Shown here: positions 9,976 to 20,519 of the stretch, one piece after another
Position numbering within the stretch: the stretch's first letter is position 1
How the letters are laid out: each line of letters opens with the position of its first letter
Source of the DNA: Spirogloea muscicola
Lineage: Eukaryota; Streptophyta; Zygnematophyceae; Spirogloeales; Spirogloeaceae
Direction: 5' to 3'
Assembly (NCBI GenBank): GCA_009602725.1
Contig: WELB01000014.1
Span: 713,002-739,331, forward strand
DNA length: 26,330 bases
Translations under genes and position numbers: made by a program
The notes under the pieces: model-generated
Seen by the model: the letters and a program-made list of their open reading frames with translations, nothing else
Database searches by the model: none
Told to the model about the DNA's origin: nothing

Positions 9976-11232
9976 ATGGTGAGCCGGTCTCGGTCTCGCC
10001 CCGGAAAGCTGCTCTTGCGTCGGCCAGTCGGCGACGGCGCCGTCGTGGTGGACGACGCCGGGCGGGGGCTGTTCCTGCGCCCGCTCTGCTGGCCTCGCTC
10101 CGTGGAGCTCGTGGAGCTCGCGGAGCTCCGGGCGTCTCGAACCGGGGGGGCCTTGGGGGCGTCCTGCTTGCGTCGGGCTCGGGGCGTTGCTGTTGGGGCA
10201 TAACCGTCTGCTAGGCCTCGAGCAGTCAGTCCTTGGCAGAATGCTGCTCATGGCTGCCCGTGTCCGCTGCCCCGGAGCTTAAAACCTGACTCCCTGCCGA
10301 TATCCTCCGCCCTTCGGCCGTAGGTGAAGTATGCGAGGGAGCCCGACAATGCGACCAAGTGTATGCCCCTCCCGCCTCGCCCTCCTGCTCCGCAGCCCTC
10401 AGTTGGAATTGCTTGCGTCGACTAGTTCCTGGCAGTCGTGCATCGCCAGCCACTTAAATCTGATGCGCAATGTCTGCTACTTTGCTGGCGCCTGCAGCAT
10501 GCAAGGCGCGGGGTTCGGATCTGCGTGTCCACTTCAAGGTCAGGCAACTGGCGTTGCCCGGCCTCCTCGGGCATTGGCTGTTGTCATCAGAATGTCAAGT
10601 GGGATGGAATGGGAAATTGCAAAGCCCAAGGAGCTCATCTCCTCAAGCACACTTGGATGGTCTGTGTTTTTGCACGCTGCAGAATACACGAGAGGCAGCC
10701 ATGGCCATTAAGCGCATGGAGCTGGGCAAGGCCAAGCGTTTCCTGGAGGACGTTATGGCGCACAAGCAGGCGGTGCCCTTCCGCCGCTTCTGCGGTGGCG
10801 TCGGTAGGACCGCCCAGGCCAAGGCGAAGCACAGCAATGGCCAGGGCCGGTGGCCGGTCAAGTCGGCTGAGTTCCTCCTGGGGCTCCTCAAGAATGCTGA
10901 GAGCAATGCGGAGGTGAAGGGCCTGGACGTGGACACTCTGTTCATTCAGCACATTCAGGTGAATCAGGCGCAGAAGCAGCGGAGGCGGACATACCGAGCG
11001 CACGGGCGCATCAACCGTGAGATATCTGAGCCTGCTCCATTGTTGTGCTGTTAGAATACAAGACAAAGCCTTTGCCACCCAATGGTCATCTATGGTCGTA
11101 AGAGTCAGTGTGCACACACTGACGCATACCCCGCGGACTGATTGCAATTTCGCAGCTTACATGTCGTCCCCCTGCCACATCGAGCTTGTGCTCGCGGAGA
11201 AGGAAGCACCCGTCCGAAAAGAGATGGTTTGA
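9976..11232 (+). CDS. RPL17: 60S ribosomal protein L17 (uL22)
   Basis: A core protein of the cytosolic large subunit that lines the nascent peptide exit tunnel. Five exons: 9976-9978, 10324-10360, 10498-10538, 10683-11016, 11156-11232; phases match at every junction and the protein is 163 aa. Exon 1 holds only the ATG, followed directly by a GTGAGC donor. The product begins [19 protein letters not shown] and carries the family blocks [58 protein letters not shown] and [13 protein letters not shown]. It is a little shorter than land-plant L17 (about 175 aa): the lysine-rich tail after APVRKE is nearly absent. The next stop is firm, although a further small 3' exon cannot be excluded. Confidence 0.96.
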
Positions 11233-12089
11233 CAAGCGATGTCATGATTCACTTTTGTGACATAGAGACACCCGTGCCTTCACCACTTCCATGCCTGATT
11301 GAACAGTCACTGAAATGACCATGAGGAATGGCGGTGCTGTCTAGTTTAAAACATAGCAGATCTGGTCAGTCAGCTGACATATGAGCTTCTCTTATGGGGC
11401 AAGTGCCCATGTGGTGCGTTGCATGAGGTCCCACTACTGCATGATGAGCAGACCACAGGCTTGACCGAGCCACTGGCAGAACCGTCCAAGCAGCTGTTGC
11501 ATGAGCGTCTCACAGAAGAGCAACTGCTTACGCGGTTTCTGCATATTGTCCCACTTACAGCATATTCACGGTGCACGGTTGTAACGCTGGAGCCTTTGCA
11601 TGGGGCCAGGTGCCGCAGCCATGCCAGCTCTCAAGCAGTCACTTTACCAGCTGTCACAACACAGAATTCATGCAACCTCGCGGCCCTCTTGGAACGCACC
11701 TCGGCGGTTCCAGGGGTTATTCAAAGCTAGCGGGCGAGAACAAGCGACCCCGTAAGGGGCGCTGTAGCAGAGCAAGGTGCACATTTCTTCGGCTCTTGAC
11801 CATATTAGTGGGGCTCGCTGCGCCGGCCTTCGCCGCCGCTGTCGGAGCCGCATCCGGCAGCAGCGGCCGACCCGGGCAGCCGCTGTCGCGGACTGCCGCC
11901 GCCGTCGCGACGGCGGCGGCGGCGGCCATGAGCGGCGCGCGGGCCCGGCGGGCGGCGCAGCCACCGTAGCCGTGGTCTGGCTGCCCGGGTGTGAGCTCCT
12001 GGAGGGGAGCCGCTTAAACCCTGGCCCTGCCCAAACCCTAGGTCGGGAGAAGCTCACAACCCTAGTCGGAGCCGAAGCTCTCGCTGCCC
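11233..12089. other. 3' flank of RPL17 and 5' flank of TraB gene
   Basis: No gene recognised. A 103-codon open frame at 11419-11730 has ordinary composition but no family motif and no splice context, so it is not called. The last 300 nt turn GC-rich with GCC triplets (11900-11930), consistent with the promoter and 5' UTR of the TraB gene. Confidence 0.45.
12016..12066 (+). promoter_or_regulatory. telobox-like motifs upstream of TraB gene
   Basis: Three AACCCT motifs lie within 51 nt, ending about 25 nt before the start codon: TAAACCCTGG near 12016, a perfect AAACCCTA at 12033-12040, and ACAACCCTAG near 12057. More copies fall in introns 1 and 2 (reverse form near 12310-12340; AAACCCTAA at 12932-12940). 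Confidence 0.45.
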
Positions 12090-15000
12090 ATGCGGCCGCC
12101 GCCGACGGCCGCGCTCGCNCCGCCGGCGAGCTTCCGGCTGCCGCCGCCGGGCGGCGCGGCGTCGCCGGGCGCGGCGTACGTGGCGGCGCACCACCCGGAG
12201 CTCCTGGACCTTGCCGCCGACGGGACGCTGCGACTCGTACCGCGTCCTCCCAAGTGAGGCTGGCCGCTCTCTCAGAGCGCGCCATGGCCAACCTCCGGTT
12301 CTGCCTCTAAGGTTCGGGTTTCAGGAGTCAGGGTTTAACTCCTTACTCGGCCATGGCGCGTTTGCTCCGAGGCCCGCCTCCTCCCACCTTCTGCGCCGCC
12401 TTACACGACGCCGCCGCCGCCGCCGCCGCCACTGCCGGCGCGGGGTTGGTGCTGGTGGCGCAGCTACGTGGAGCGCCGGGAGGACGGCTTCGAGGAGCCG
12501 GAGCTGGTGTTCCTGGTGGGCAGCAGCCACGCCTCGCCGACGGCGGCGTCCGACGTCGCGCGCGTCGTGCGCGCCCTGCGGCCCGACCGCGTCGTTGTGG
12601 AGCTCTGCCGCAGCAGGCGAGGCGCCGGGCTCGCGACCCAAAACCCGTCGCTCCCAGCACAGCGCCGCATGCATCCTGGTCGCCGCTCCAGCGTCAAAGG
12701 CTTGCCGCCTTGCAGCACACATAGTTGTTGCAGACAGCAGTTAATGGGATCCATTGGAAGTTCCTGCGGCCAACATTGAACCTCAGCCGGCAGACCGAGC
12801 GTCTGGTTTTGGCTATGTCACGTATCGTTCAGCGCTCGGCCTTCAGCTTTCAACAAATTGGAGATAAGGCCGGAAGACGGGTGGGCTGCGCATGTGCCGG
12901 AGTGGGTGGCGTGCTCATCCGGCCTAAAACCAAACCCTAAATTCTAAAGCTAAACCCATAACGGAATCGCTAAACCCCCGTTTTGTCTGCCCCCTGATTG
13001 GTCCTGCTGCACCCTCCACCCGGTTGTCCAGCACAGAGCCGGGCTGATGTACTCCGACGACAAGGCCCCCGACGGGGCCGGCCCGAGCCGCGGGCGGGAC
13101 TCCAACGCCATGCTGCTGGCGGGGGAGAGCCTCCCGACGGCCCTGCTCAGAGCCTGGCAGCTCGGTGAGCCAGTTGGCAGATGTCATTGCATGGCTCCCT
13201 GCCTTGTCCACTCCTCGCGATTTGGCTTGTCAGAGCTTCGGCACAGATAGCAGCTACCCGCTGTACTCACTGGAGATCTCTTTCATGTTGTCGAGCTACG
13301 CCGAAGCTGACGGCCTGATGCAGCGCTTGTCGTGCAGGCGGCCAATCAGCGCTGGCGCTCAGGCTGCTCCTAGGCGGCGTGGCCAGACAAGTGGAGACTG
13401 TCGCGGGCGTCGAGTACGGAGACGAGGTGCAGTCTCTGAGTTACCTTTACAATCACTCGGAAGTTTGGGAGCGCTGCCATCCATGATCTTGAGCTCGAGT
13501 GACGGGACAGCGCAGCAGCCGTGCTTGCCTGTTAGGTCTTGCTTGTCTCCATCTCACTTCACCCACCCGATTAGCCGTGCATGTGCGCTGTGCCATAGGC
13601 CCCGCTTCATATTGACAAACAGCTGCTCTCGAACTCACTAACTCCAATACGGGGCTTGTTGATTGACATGGATGTCTCTTGCAAGCTTCTGGGCCTAACA
13701 TGCGGCTTCTTGCAGTTTCGGGCAGCACGCAAGGCTGCAGAGGAAGTAGGAGCTCAGCTGGTGTTGGGCGACAGGCCCATAGAGATCACAGTAAGCTCAA
13801 TATCCCATATTGGATACGGGCATGTCCATCTGACCTACCTGTCTTGCTCTGTTTATTGCCTGAGGATGCTGTGGACCTTTTCTAGAGATCTCATTTTCGT
13901 CCTGTGCACCTTGGGACGCTTGCCGTGACAGCTGCGACGCACGTGGCGTGCAATGGGCTTTGGCGAGAAGCTCAGCCTCATTCCCAGTCTGCTACAGTTT
14001 GTTACCAAGACGCCAGCCCTGCGTGCAGATGAGCTTGAGGAGGCCAGGTCCGAGGACGCCATCACTGCACTCTTTGAGGAGGTCGGAGCTAGATTCCCAT
14101 CCCTCCTCGCCCCACTGGTGTATGAGCGTGACATGGTGAGGTCTTACAGCTTTTTCTTTAGCCCCAGTAATGTATTGCTGTTGATTTAAGATAAAGGGTT
14201 GCAATTGTATTCATGGCAAAGACGGCAGTACATGGAAAAGGATTCCCAGCACATCACTCTGGCAATGTCAGTTGCTGACAACTGTCATTGTCCATCTTTG
14301 CTCCCTAGTATCTGGCGTGGTCATTGAAGAGAAGCAAAGCCGTCAATGGAACGTCGAAAGTTGTGGGCGTTATTGGCCGGGGCCACATGCGGGGCGTTGT
14401 CTATGCCCTTACCCACAATCAGGTTGTTAGAAGCAACAAAAGATGCACAGTGCTTCACAATCACAGAGTGAATTCTGAAGTTGTGGAAGGTGCTTACTGG
14501 CAAAGTTGATATTTTGGTATCTTCGAAGTTCTCAGATCTTGATCACTATGATAGTTCTTGAAATAGTGGGGGTGCTACCAAGCTTGTGGATGAAGGGGGC
14601 TGACTGTCTCCTCAGGCTTGACATTGCAGGAGGAGCTTCGTTTCAAGGATCTTGTTGGTGGTCTCCCTGATGGATCCAAAAGGATAACTGTACAGAAAGT
14701 TGTCAAGGTTGTGAATAATCTCATTGTAGAAGGTGCCATTTGTTATGTAGCTTGGTATGTGTATACGTCAATGACAGGAGGTCATTGATGTTTGATTTCA
14801 TGATCATGAAAGAGTGGAAATCAGTAGTTTTCCTACTTGCTAATAAGGTGCGCTCAAATGCCTCCTTGAGTGCTCTAATTTGCCTTACTGTTTTCGCACT
14901 TTTTCACACCCATTTATGTACTGTACATATTTAGCACTAGACAAGACTTCATAGTCAACCATGCCAACTCAATGTCCCATTGTTTAGCAAATTTGCACAC

Positions 15001-15270
15001 TACATTGTGCTCAAGAGTTTTGTGATCTCTTTCTCCACTTTTTGATTGGAATTTTGTTAGTCACGTAGCAAGCATTAAAGCATCAACTTTAACGCGTGTA
15101 CAGGAATGCCATTGCAGCTGCTAGAAGAACTTGTGACTGGCAATGCATGGCAACTCCGAGGGATTACAAAGGCAACAGTCCTAGAGGAAAATGCTCAGCT
15201 ATCTTCTTCTGAGCAGCTACATTTAGGCAGTGCAGTTGCTTTAGCCTTCGTAAGACATCGACTCCACTAA
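12090..15270 (+). CDS. TraB-domain protein
   Basis: Member of the TraB/PrgY family (plant TraB proteins, animal TRABD). Some members sit in the mitochondrial or ER outer membrane and act at membrane contact sites; the biochemical activity is unclear. Nine exons: 12090-12253, 12464-12616, 13037-13164, 13338-13426, 13716-13790, 13932-14135, 14309-14422, 14630-14732, 15104-15270; about 398 aa. Conserved blocks: ELVFLVGSSHAS (His77), RPDRVVVELCRSRAGLMY (about 95-110), GGQSALALRLLL, LVLGDRPIEIT, TWRAMGFGEKL, and VVGVIGRGHMRGV (His297). The ATG at 12090 precedes a Pro/Ala-rich leader that includes one N (12119). Intron 2 must use a GC donor (CAG|GCGAGG at 12617) to keep the ungapped RSRAG junction. 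Exon 9 keeps phase but does not resemble the usual membrane-anchor C-terminus, so the 3' end is less sure. Confidence 0.88.
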
Positions 15271-15399
15271 AAGTATGAGACGAGGAAGTGCAAGCGAATG
15301 GGTCGCAACTTCTTAGTCAAATTCAGATGCTGCGAGGTCTGCATTGATCAACAGAGGCGTATATTTAAAGTGCCTAGCTCTGTGAAGTATACATCAGCC

Positions 15400-18048
15400 T
15401 TATTGATATTGAGAAGCAAGCTCGCCCTCCCTGACTATGTAGTAATCTTCCTGGAAGGGCTTGCCCTCAAACCAGCACTGCAGCATCTCCTTGATGCCAG
15501 CAGAGTAGCGTTGCTGCACAGATGTAAAGGTAGGCCAGTGTTAATGGCTTCATAGGCAGTTCACGGCTATGTATGATTCTTGTGCGAACAGACAGCCAGT
15601 TCACTTACAGTAGTGAAGTTGGCACATTGGGGCAAGGTTTCCTTATCTGTTTATATAAAAGTCGCTTGCATCTTCTGCTGTTTGTACATCCTGAAATGGA
15701 TACAATTATGCGATTTCTGGAGCCTTAAGCTCTGCAGATACTGAGGAAACCCAAGTCTGCTGACCTGTGCGTCAATAGTTGTGCCTGACAGGTGCGGAGT
15801 CATGGCCCCATTCTTCATGGTACGCCAGGGGTGGTCCGAGGGTGGTGGTTGTGGGTACCAGACGTCCCCGCTGTAACCTGTTGAGCATGCAATGAGGGTC
15901 GAATGAGCATAATACAGGTGGTAGATGATGCACATCAACCACCAGGAAATGACATGGAGAGAGTTAATCATGTCACATCGCCAGTACCTCCTAATTGACC
16001 ACTTTCACACGCCTCCACCACTGCGTCTACATCAACGATGGCACCTCGTGCATTATTCACTAGCATGGCACCCTTCTTCATCTTTGCTATGGTTTCTTGG
16101 TCGAACATTCCCCTGCAACCACCAGAAGGATTGCCTCACCAGCCACACTAGAATGTAATTAGCGCTTGAAGTCTATCTTGCTTCAATCCAACCGGTAGTA
16201 GATACTAAAGAGTAAAAGTTTCTCCACTTACTTGGTCTTGGCGGACAAGGGCAAGTTGATGGAGACGACGTCACACTGAGATAAGAACTTGTCAAGGTCA
16301 CCCTCGAGTGTAGCACCACACTCCTTCAGCTGCTCCTCTGGCATTTCATGTCGAGCATAGTAGAGTAGCTTGCAGTCAAAGGGCTGCCAGCCGTCACAAC
16401 ACATTTTCATAAGTATTATAATGTCAGAATACAAACATTCTAGGCATTTGTATTTCTGATGAGCAGATTGATGTCAAATGCGTGTTGCGCTTGAGTGCTC
16501 AATCTGTACCTTCAGTCTCTTCAGAAGCTCAAAGCCGATTCTTCCAGCTCCAACAGTGCCAACCGTCTTGCCCTGTAAGTCGTAAGCCCTGGATGTGACT
16601 TCTGCAACATTCCAACCTCCATCGTGGATCTGATGCCATGCAGGCAGAAAGTTGCGGATGAGGAGGAGTATGCGCATCACTTCATCCTCAGCAACACTGA
16701 CCACGTTGCTCCCTGCACTCCCATGAGGGACCATCTACTTTTAGTAACCTGTTTACTGAGTCAAATTGTACATAAGTAAGAGAAGGCAGAGCTAAAATTA
16801 CTCGAGCTCAATGAAGATTCATCAAGCCGTCACAAATTCGTTCAGGAGACAGATGGAGCTTTCAGTCAGTCAACTTTGCAGATGACAGTTTATCATGCAG
16901 TCACCTGTGACTTCAGCTACTGTAAGCCCTGCGTCGGCAGCAGCCTTGAGGTCAATGTGGTCTGAGCCTATCCCCGCAGTCAGAACGAGCTTCAGATTCT
17001 TGGCCTTCTGAATGAGCTCCTCCGTCACATACGCAGGATGGAAAGGTGTTGTGATGAGGACATTCAGGTCAGGTAGGTGCTGAGCCAGCTCTGCCAAAGC
17101 ACGGGGTAACGCATGTCACCACCAGTTGTATTCGGAACAGCAGTATTCACAACAGATTGTTCGTGCGTGCCATACACCTTCTCACCTTTCAGACAGCAGT
17201 GAGGTCGTCGTCAATGTTAAGCATCTAAGTTGCACCGAAGCACTGCAGGAACATTGGAGGGAGATCGAGGAGCTGATGATAAAGTCAACAAGGAATCGAA
17301 GCTGGTGCTTGCTTGCACCTGATTCGTCGCCTTCTTTGTCGTCAGTGACAAAGAACTCATGGCCTTTCTCCTTAAGCCAGTCCGTCAGGCCGAGAGCATT
17401 CTCAACGCAGCCCAGATATTTTGGATTTTTGGCAGCCTCGCCGCCCTTGTAGAGGACTGCGCCGATCTTCATGCTGCCCTGGCCGTGCTCCTGCAAAGCA
17501 GTCTCGCATGCATCTGTCAGCCAGCTGCATCACTGCAGTAAAGCAGTCCATGCATCCGGCAAGTTCTGACAAGCTACTTAAGGTTATCTGCCTGCCCTTA
17601 GTTGCAGGCCGCTGTCTACCAGACAGACTGGCTCCCGATCATGGGCAACTCCAAGGCCTCTTGCAGGCTCACAAGCCGTATGGTGCATATACCGCGACGG
17701 CCGTACCTGGGAGGAGGCGCACGTCGGGACCGGCCTGTGGGAGCTCGGGCGGCGGGCAGCGGCGGCTCTTGGCGGCGCCCGGACGGCAGCCGCGAGGGGG
17801 GCGGAGGAGGCGGCCACCGGCGGCGAGCGGCGCGGAGCGGCACGGAGCGCGGGCGCGAGGATCCACGGCCCGACGGCGGCGGTGATGGCGGCGGCGACGG
17901 CGGCGACGGGGACTACGGCGGCCGACACGGTCAGCGACATGACGCCGGCAACTGGCCTGGGGGGTGGGGCAACCTCGCCTGCAGTCCCGCCACGGAAGGC
18001 AAGTCCCGTCAACGTGGCGGCCGCCCAAGCTGACACGGCGCCCCTCAT
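15400..18048 (-). CDS. FDH: formate dehydrogenase, mitochondrial-type
   Basis: A D-2-hydroxyacid dehydrogenase superfamily enzyme that oxidises formate to CO2 and reduces NAD(P)+, mitochondrial in plants. Eight exons: 18048-17707, 17490-17319, 17090-16905, 16712-16510, 16383-16232, 16112-15988, 15877-15765, 15513-15400; all GT-AG and phase-consistent; 468 aa. Family blocks are [53 protein letters not shown], the Rossmann loop GTVGAGRIG (285-293), NNARGAIVD (Arg374), [10 protein letters not shown] (Gln403) and [13 protein letters not shown] (His422). The cofactor loop reads LLYYARHEM: Ala311 replaces the Asp of the usual YHDR. The first 114 residues are Ala/Arg/Pro-rich and resemble an organelle presequence; an internal Met at 17940 is an alternative start giving 432 aa. 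The stop faces the TraB stop only 129 nt away. Confidence 0.95.
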
Positions 18049-18052
18049 TTAC

Positions 18053-18067
18053 ACGTGGCAGCCACGT
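18053..18067. promoter_or_regulatory. back-to-back ACGTGGC / GCCACGT palindrome (ABRE-like)
   Basis: ACGTGGC (18053-18059) and its reverse complement GCCACGT (18061-18067) share a central A, forming a perfect 15-nt interrupted palindrome 5 nt upstream of the first FDH ATG. ACGTGGC is the land-plant ABA-response element core, bound by bZIP factors. Whether this alga uses it that way is inference. Confidence 0.6.
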
Positions 18068-18150
18068 CGGAGGCGGGGGCCGAAAGCCTGCATAGCGCAG
18101 ACAGTCGGCCGGCTGACGTAGGCTCTGCCACTGAGGCGGGGCTGCTGAAC

Positions 18151-18157
18151 ACGTGGC
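18151..18157. promoter_or_regulatory. third ACGTGGC box upstream of FDH
   Basis: A further ACGTGGC about 105 nt upstream of the FDH start codon. Another copy (18012-18018) lies inside the first coding exon if the long start is used, or in the 5' UTR if translation begins at 17940. Confidence 0.5.
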
Positions 18158-19375
18158 GCAGGCGGAGGTGGTCGCCTTGCCGAACTGCATTTTGAGTTGA
18201 TCTGGTCCAGTCGGTACAAAATTATCGCAAAATAGTGACGCTGGGCACAACGACAGCTTCGCACAGAAAGTCACACACTTGATGCCACCCGTGGCTACTT
18301 TGCTAGTGCTAGCTTGACTTATCTACCTGGCAAAGCCAAGCGTGTGCGTCCATTATTACGTTTTAAATAATCATTGCACGACATCACAGCTGAGTAACTT
18401 GCTAACAAAATTTAGTGGGAGTACAAACAATAGCAGAACTTCTGCCTGCAGCCCAACCTACTCAGTGGCAGTGCCATTGTGTGCGACAGTACTTTGCAAT
18501 GTATAAGTGCACAACAACAAGCTGTTTCCTTTACTAGCTAACGTCAGTGGGTCTAAAGAAGAATAACAGATGCTGTGCTGCAGTCCAATTTGAGCCATAT
18601 GTTCCAGGCATAACTTTTACTACAGAGCTGTTGCTGGTACTCCTCGTGGTCTGGACCTGGCATCTTCACGTTTTACTGCATGGACAATGCTGCCGCTTGC
18701 TTCACCATGTTTTATTCTAGTGCAAGCAATCCATTTTGCGTGCAGCAATAGCAGCCCAACAAAGCCGTTTCTAACGTTGCATACATCACCCATTTGTCCG
18801 ATAGTGATGAGATTCACAGTCATGGGCACCTATGCATCAACCCCGAGGCCACTGGTGTACAACAAAGCAATAAACAGGTCACCAATATGACATGGCTAAG
18901 ATAATTCACATATTCGATTCTGCGACAGTGACCAGATGCAACCATCCAGGCCAAAACCGAGGTTTAACTTACTCCATTGAATTGTATATGAGGAGAATAT
19001 GAGGCTTCTCACAGGTCATCTCCCAGGACAACACAAGACATTGACTACTCTTCACTGTATTGACCTTGTCAGCAGCTCGCAGCAGTAACTACACAATGTT
19101 ACTTAGGCTCAAGCTCGCAAAATGCATGCTGACAGGTAAGCCAATATTCACTTATGTCAGCATGCACGAGCGCCCCTTGGGCTGGAGGCTCTCAGAAAAT
19201 GTGTACCGAGAAGGGGCTTACTCATGGAATCGTCAGTCCAAATTAACAAATGTATGCTATAATAGGGTAATAGTATCACCAAATACTGCAGAGTAAGTGT
19301 GACGTGAATGACGAACTGATTGGTTTGAAATGATGCAGTGCTTTGTTGACAATATTGTCAACCTCATCGGCCTGC
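18158..19375. other. spacer between FDH 5' end and LEA-like gene 3' end
   Basis: About 1.2 kb of base-balanced DNA with only short, unremarkable open frames on both strands. It should hold the distal FDH promoter and the 3' UTR of the LEA-like gene. No repeat, tRNA or domain was recognised. Confidence 0.45.
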
Positions 19376-20182
19376 TTAATCTTTACTTCCCATAGCACCC
19401 TTAGCAGTCTCCTTTGCGCGCTGCGCAGCCTCCTTGGTCATGTCACCGACCTTCTCACCAAATTGCTTCACACCTTTGCCAACATCCTTTGCAACGTCAC
19501 CGGCTGCCTTTGCAGTGCCCTCCACACCATCGGCCTGTGTAATTGCAGTGCAGTAGACATAGATGCAAATCCTTATGATATAATTGTGTCCTTGTGCTGT
19601 GCTTGAAAATTTCGGCTCGCCCAGAGATTCACCGAGCAGCTGACACAATGCCTGCCCCCCCAATGACTGGAGAGGTAAAACAACAGTGATACTGGAAATC
19701 ATAGGCTGCCTAGAGATAATCTGCTTACCTCGCGAACCTTCTCTCCGCCCTCCCTCGCACGCTCGAGGTTAGCCTCTTTTGTCTTCTCAGCGTGGCCCTC
19801 GGCACCCTCCTGAGTCGTGGAGCCCATGGTAGGCTCGTCCCGACTCTTGATGCTCTCCTTACCCTGATAACCAGTGGTTCTCACATACGAAGTAAGTCAA
19901 CAATGTCCACTATTTTAAGCAGTGGTTCAAGAACATTGCAATCGTTGAGCATTAAAGAGTGCGTGCATTACACAGCAGATGCTGCAGCCTCTCAGCTAAG
20001 AGTGTACACAGAGACCCAGTAAGAAGGGTAGATACCTCAGTTGTGAAGAAGCGGTGCGATGCCGGAACGGCAACCACGCGCGTGGCCACATGCAGCACGC
20101 CCTGCCCGGCCTCGGCCTGGGCCTGCAGAGCTGCGCCGGCCGGCCTCCGCACGGCCATCGCCACGGACCTCCAGAGCGCCAT
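19376..20182 (-). CDS. LEA-like protein with mitochondrial presequence
   Basis: A small hydrophilic protein of the group-3/LEA_4 type, thought to protect membranes and enzymes during drying or freezing. Three exons: 20182-20036, 19863-19729, 19534-19376; 146 aa; both introns GT-AG, phase 0. Residues 1-49 form an Arg-containing, acid-poor amphipathic leader (MALWRSVAMAVRR... ending SHRFFTTE), typical of a matrix-targeting peptide with an RFF-type processing site. Residues 50-94 are Lys/Glu/Gly-rich. Residues 95-146 have LEA-like 11-mer character (AKAAGDVAKDVGKGVKQFG, then KEAAQRAKETAKGAMG) and end SKD. An in-frame upstream extension to 20845 exists but is Pro/Arg-rich, GC-driven and rejected. 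Neighbouring FDH on the same strand is also organellar. Confidence 0.82.
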
Positions 20183-20503
20183 GGCGACTCTGCTGGTCGC
20201 TAGGGGCCACAGATCGGGCCGGGAAGCTGGCAAGTATGGAGGCCGCGTGCCGCTAGACGGGGCGAAGCAGCGGACTAGCGAGGAGTGTGCGCGCGCGCGA
20301 ACCCGGTGCAGCGGCGGCGGCGGCGGCGGCGGCAGCGGCGGCAGCTGCGGCAGCGGGCTCAGTGGGGGAAGAAACTGAAGGCCTTCGAATGGATATGGAA
20401 GGCCGCATGGCCCCCTTTCCTCTCCCGGGGGAAGGCCACGCCACCTGCCGGGCGCAGAGCGCGCCACGGCGGACGCCGCCGGGGCCAGCTGAGTCAGCTC
20501 GCA

Positions 20504-20519
20504 GCCGCCACGTGGCGGC
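20504..20519. promoter_or_regulatory. 16-bp G-box palindrome upstream of LEA-like gene
   Basis: GCCGCCACGTGGCGGC is a perfect palindrome centred on CACGTG, about 320 nt upstream of the LEA-like start codon. It contains the GCCACGTGGC form bound by plant bZIP factors in ABA and desiccation responses. Function is inferred. Confidence 0.5.

Noticed and set aside
11419-11730. 103-codon open frame downstream of RPL17
   Set aside because: No family motif, no splice partner, and it ends among unrelated promoter sequence.
14733-14790. Reading through the last conserved TraB exon to a nearby stop (EGAICYVAWY...)
   Set aside because: A good donor (GAAG|GTGCC) and a phase-matched downstream exon at 15104 give a longer C-terminus. 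The read-through form remains a possible isoform.
15298-15555. Plus-strand open frame of 85 codons
   Set aside because: It is the antisense shadow of the last FDH exon ([11 protein letters not shown] ... ELASQYQ).
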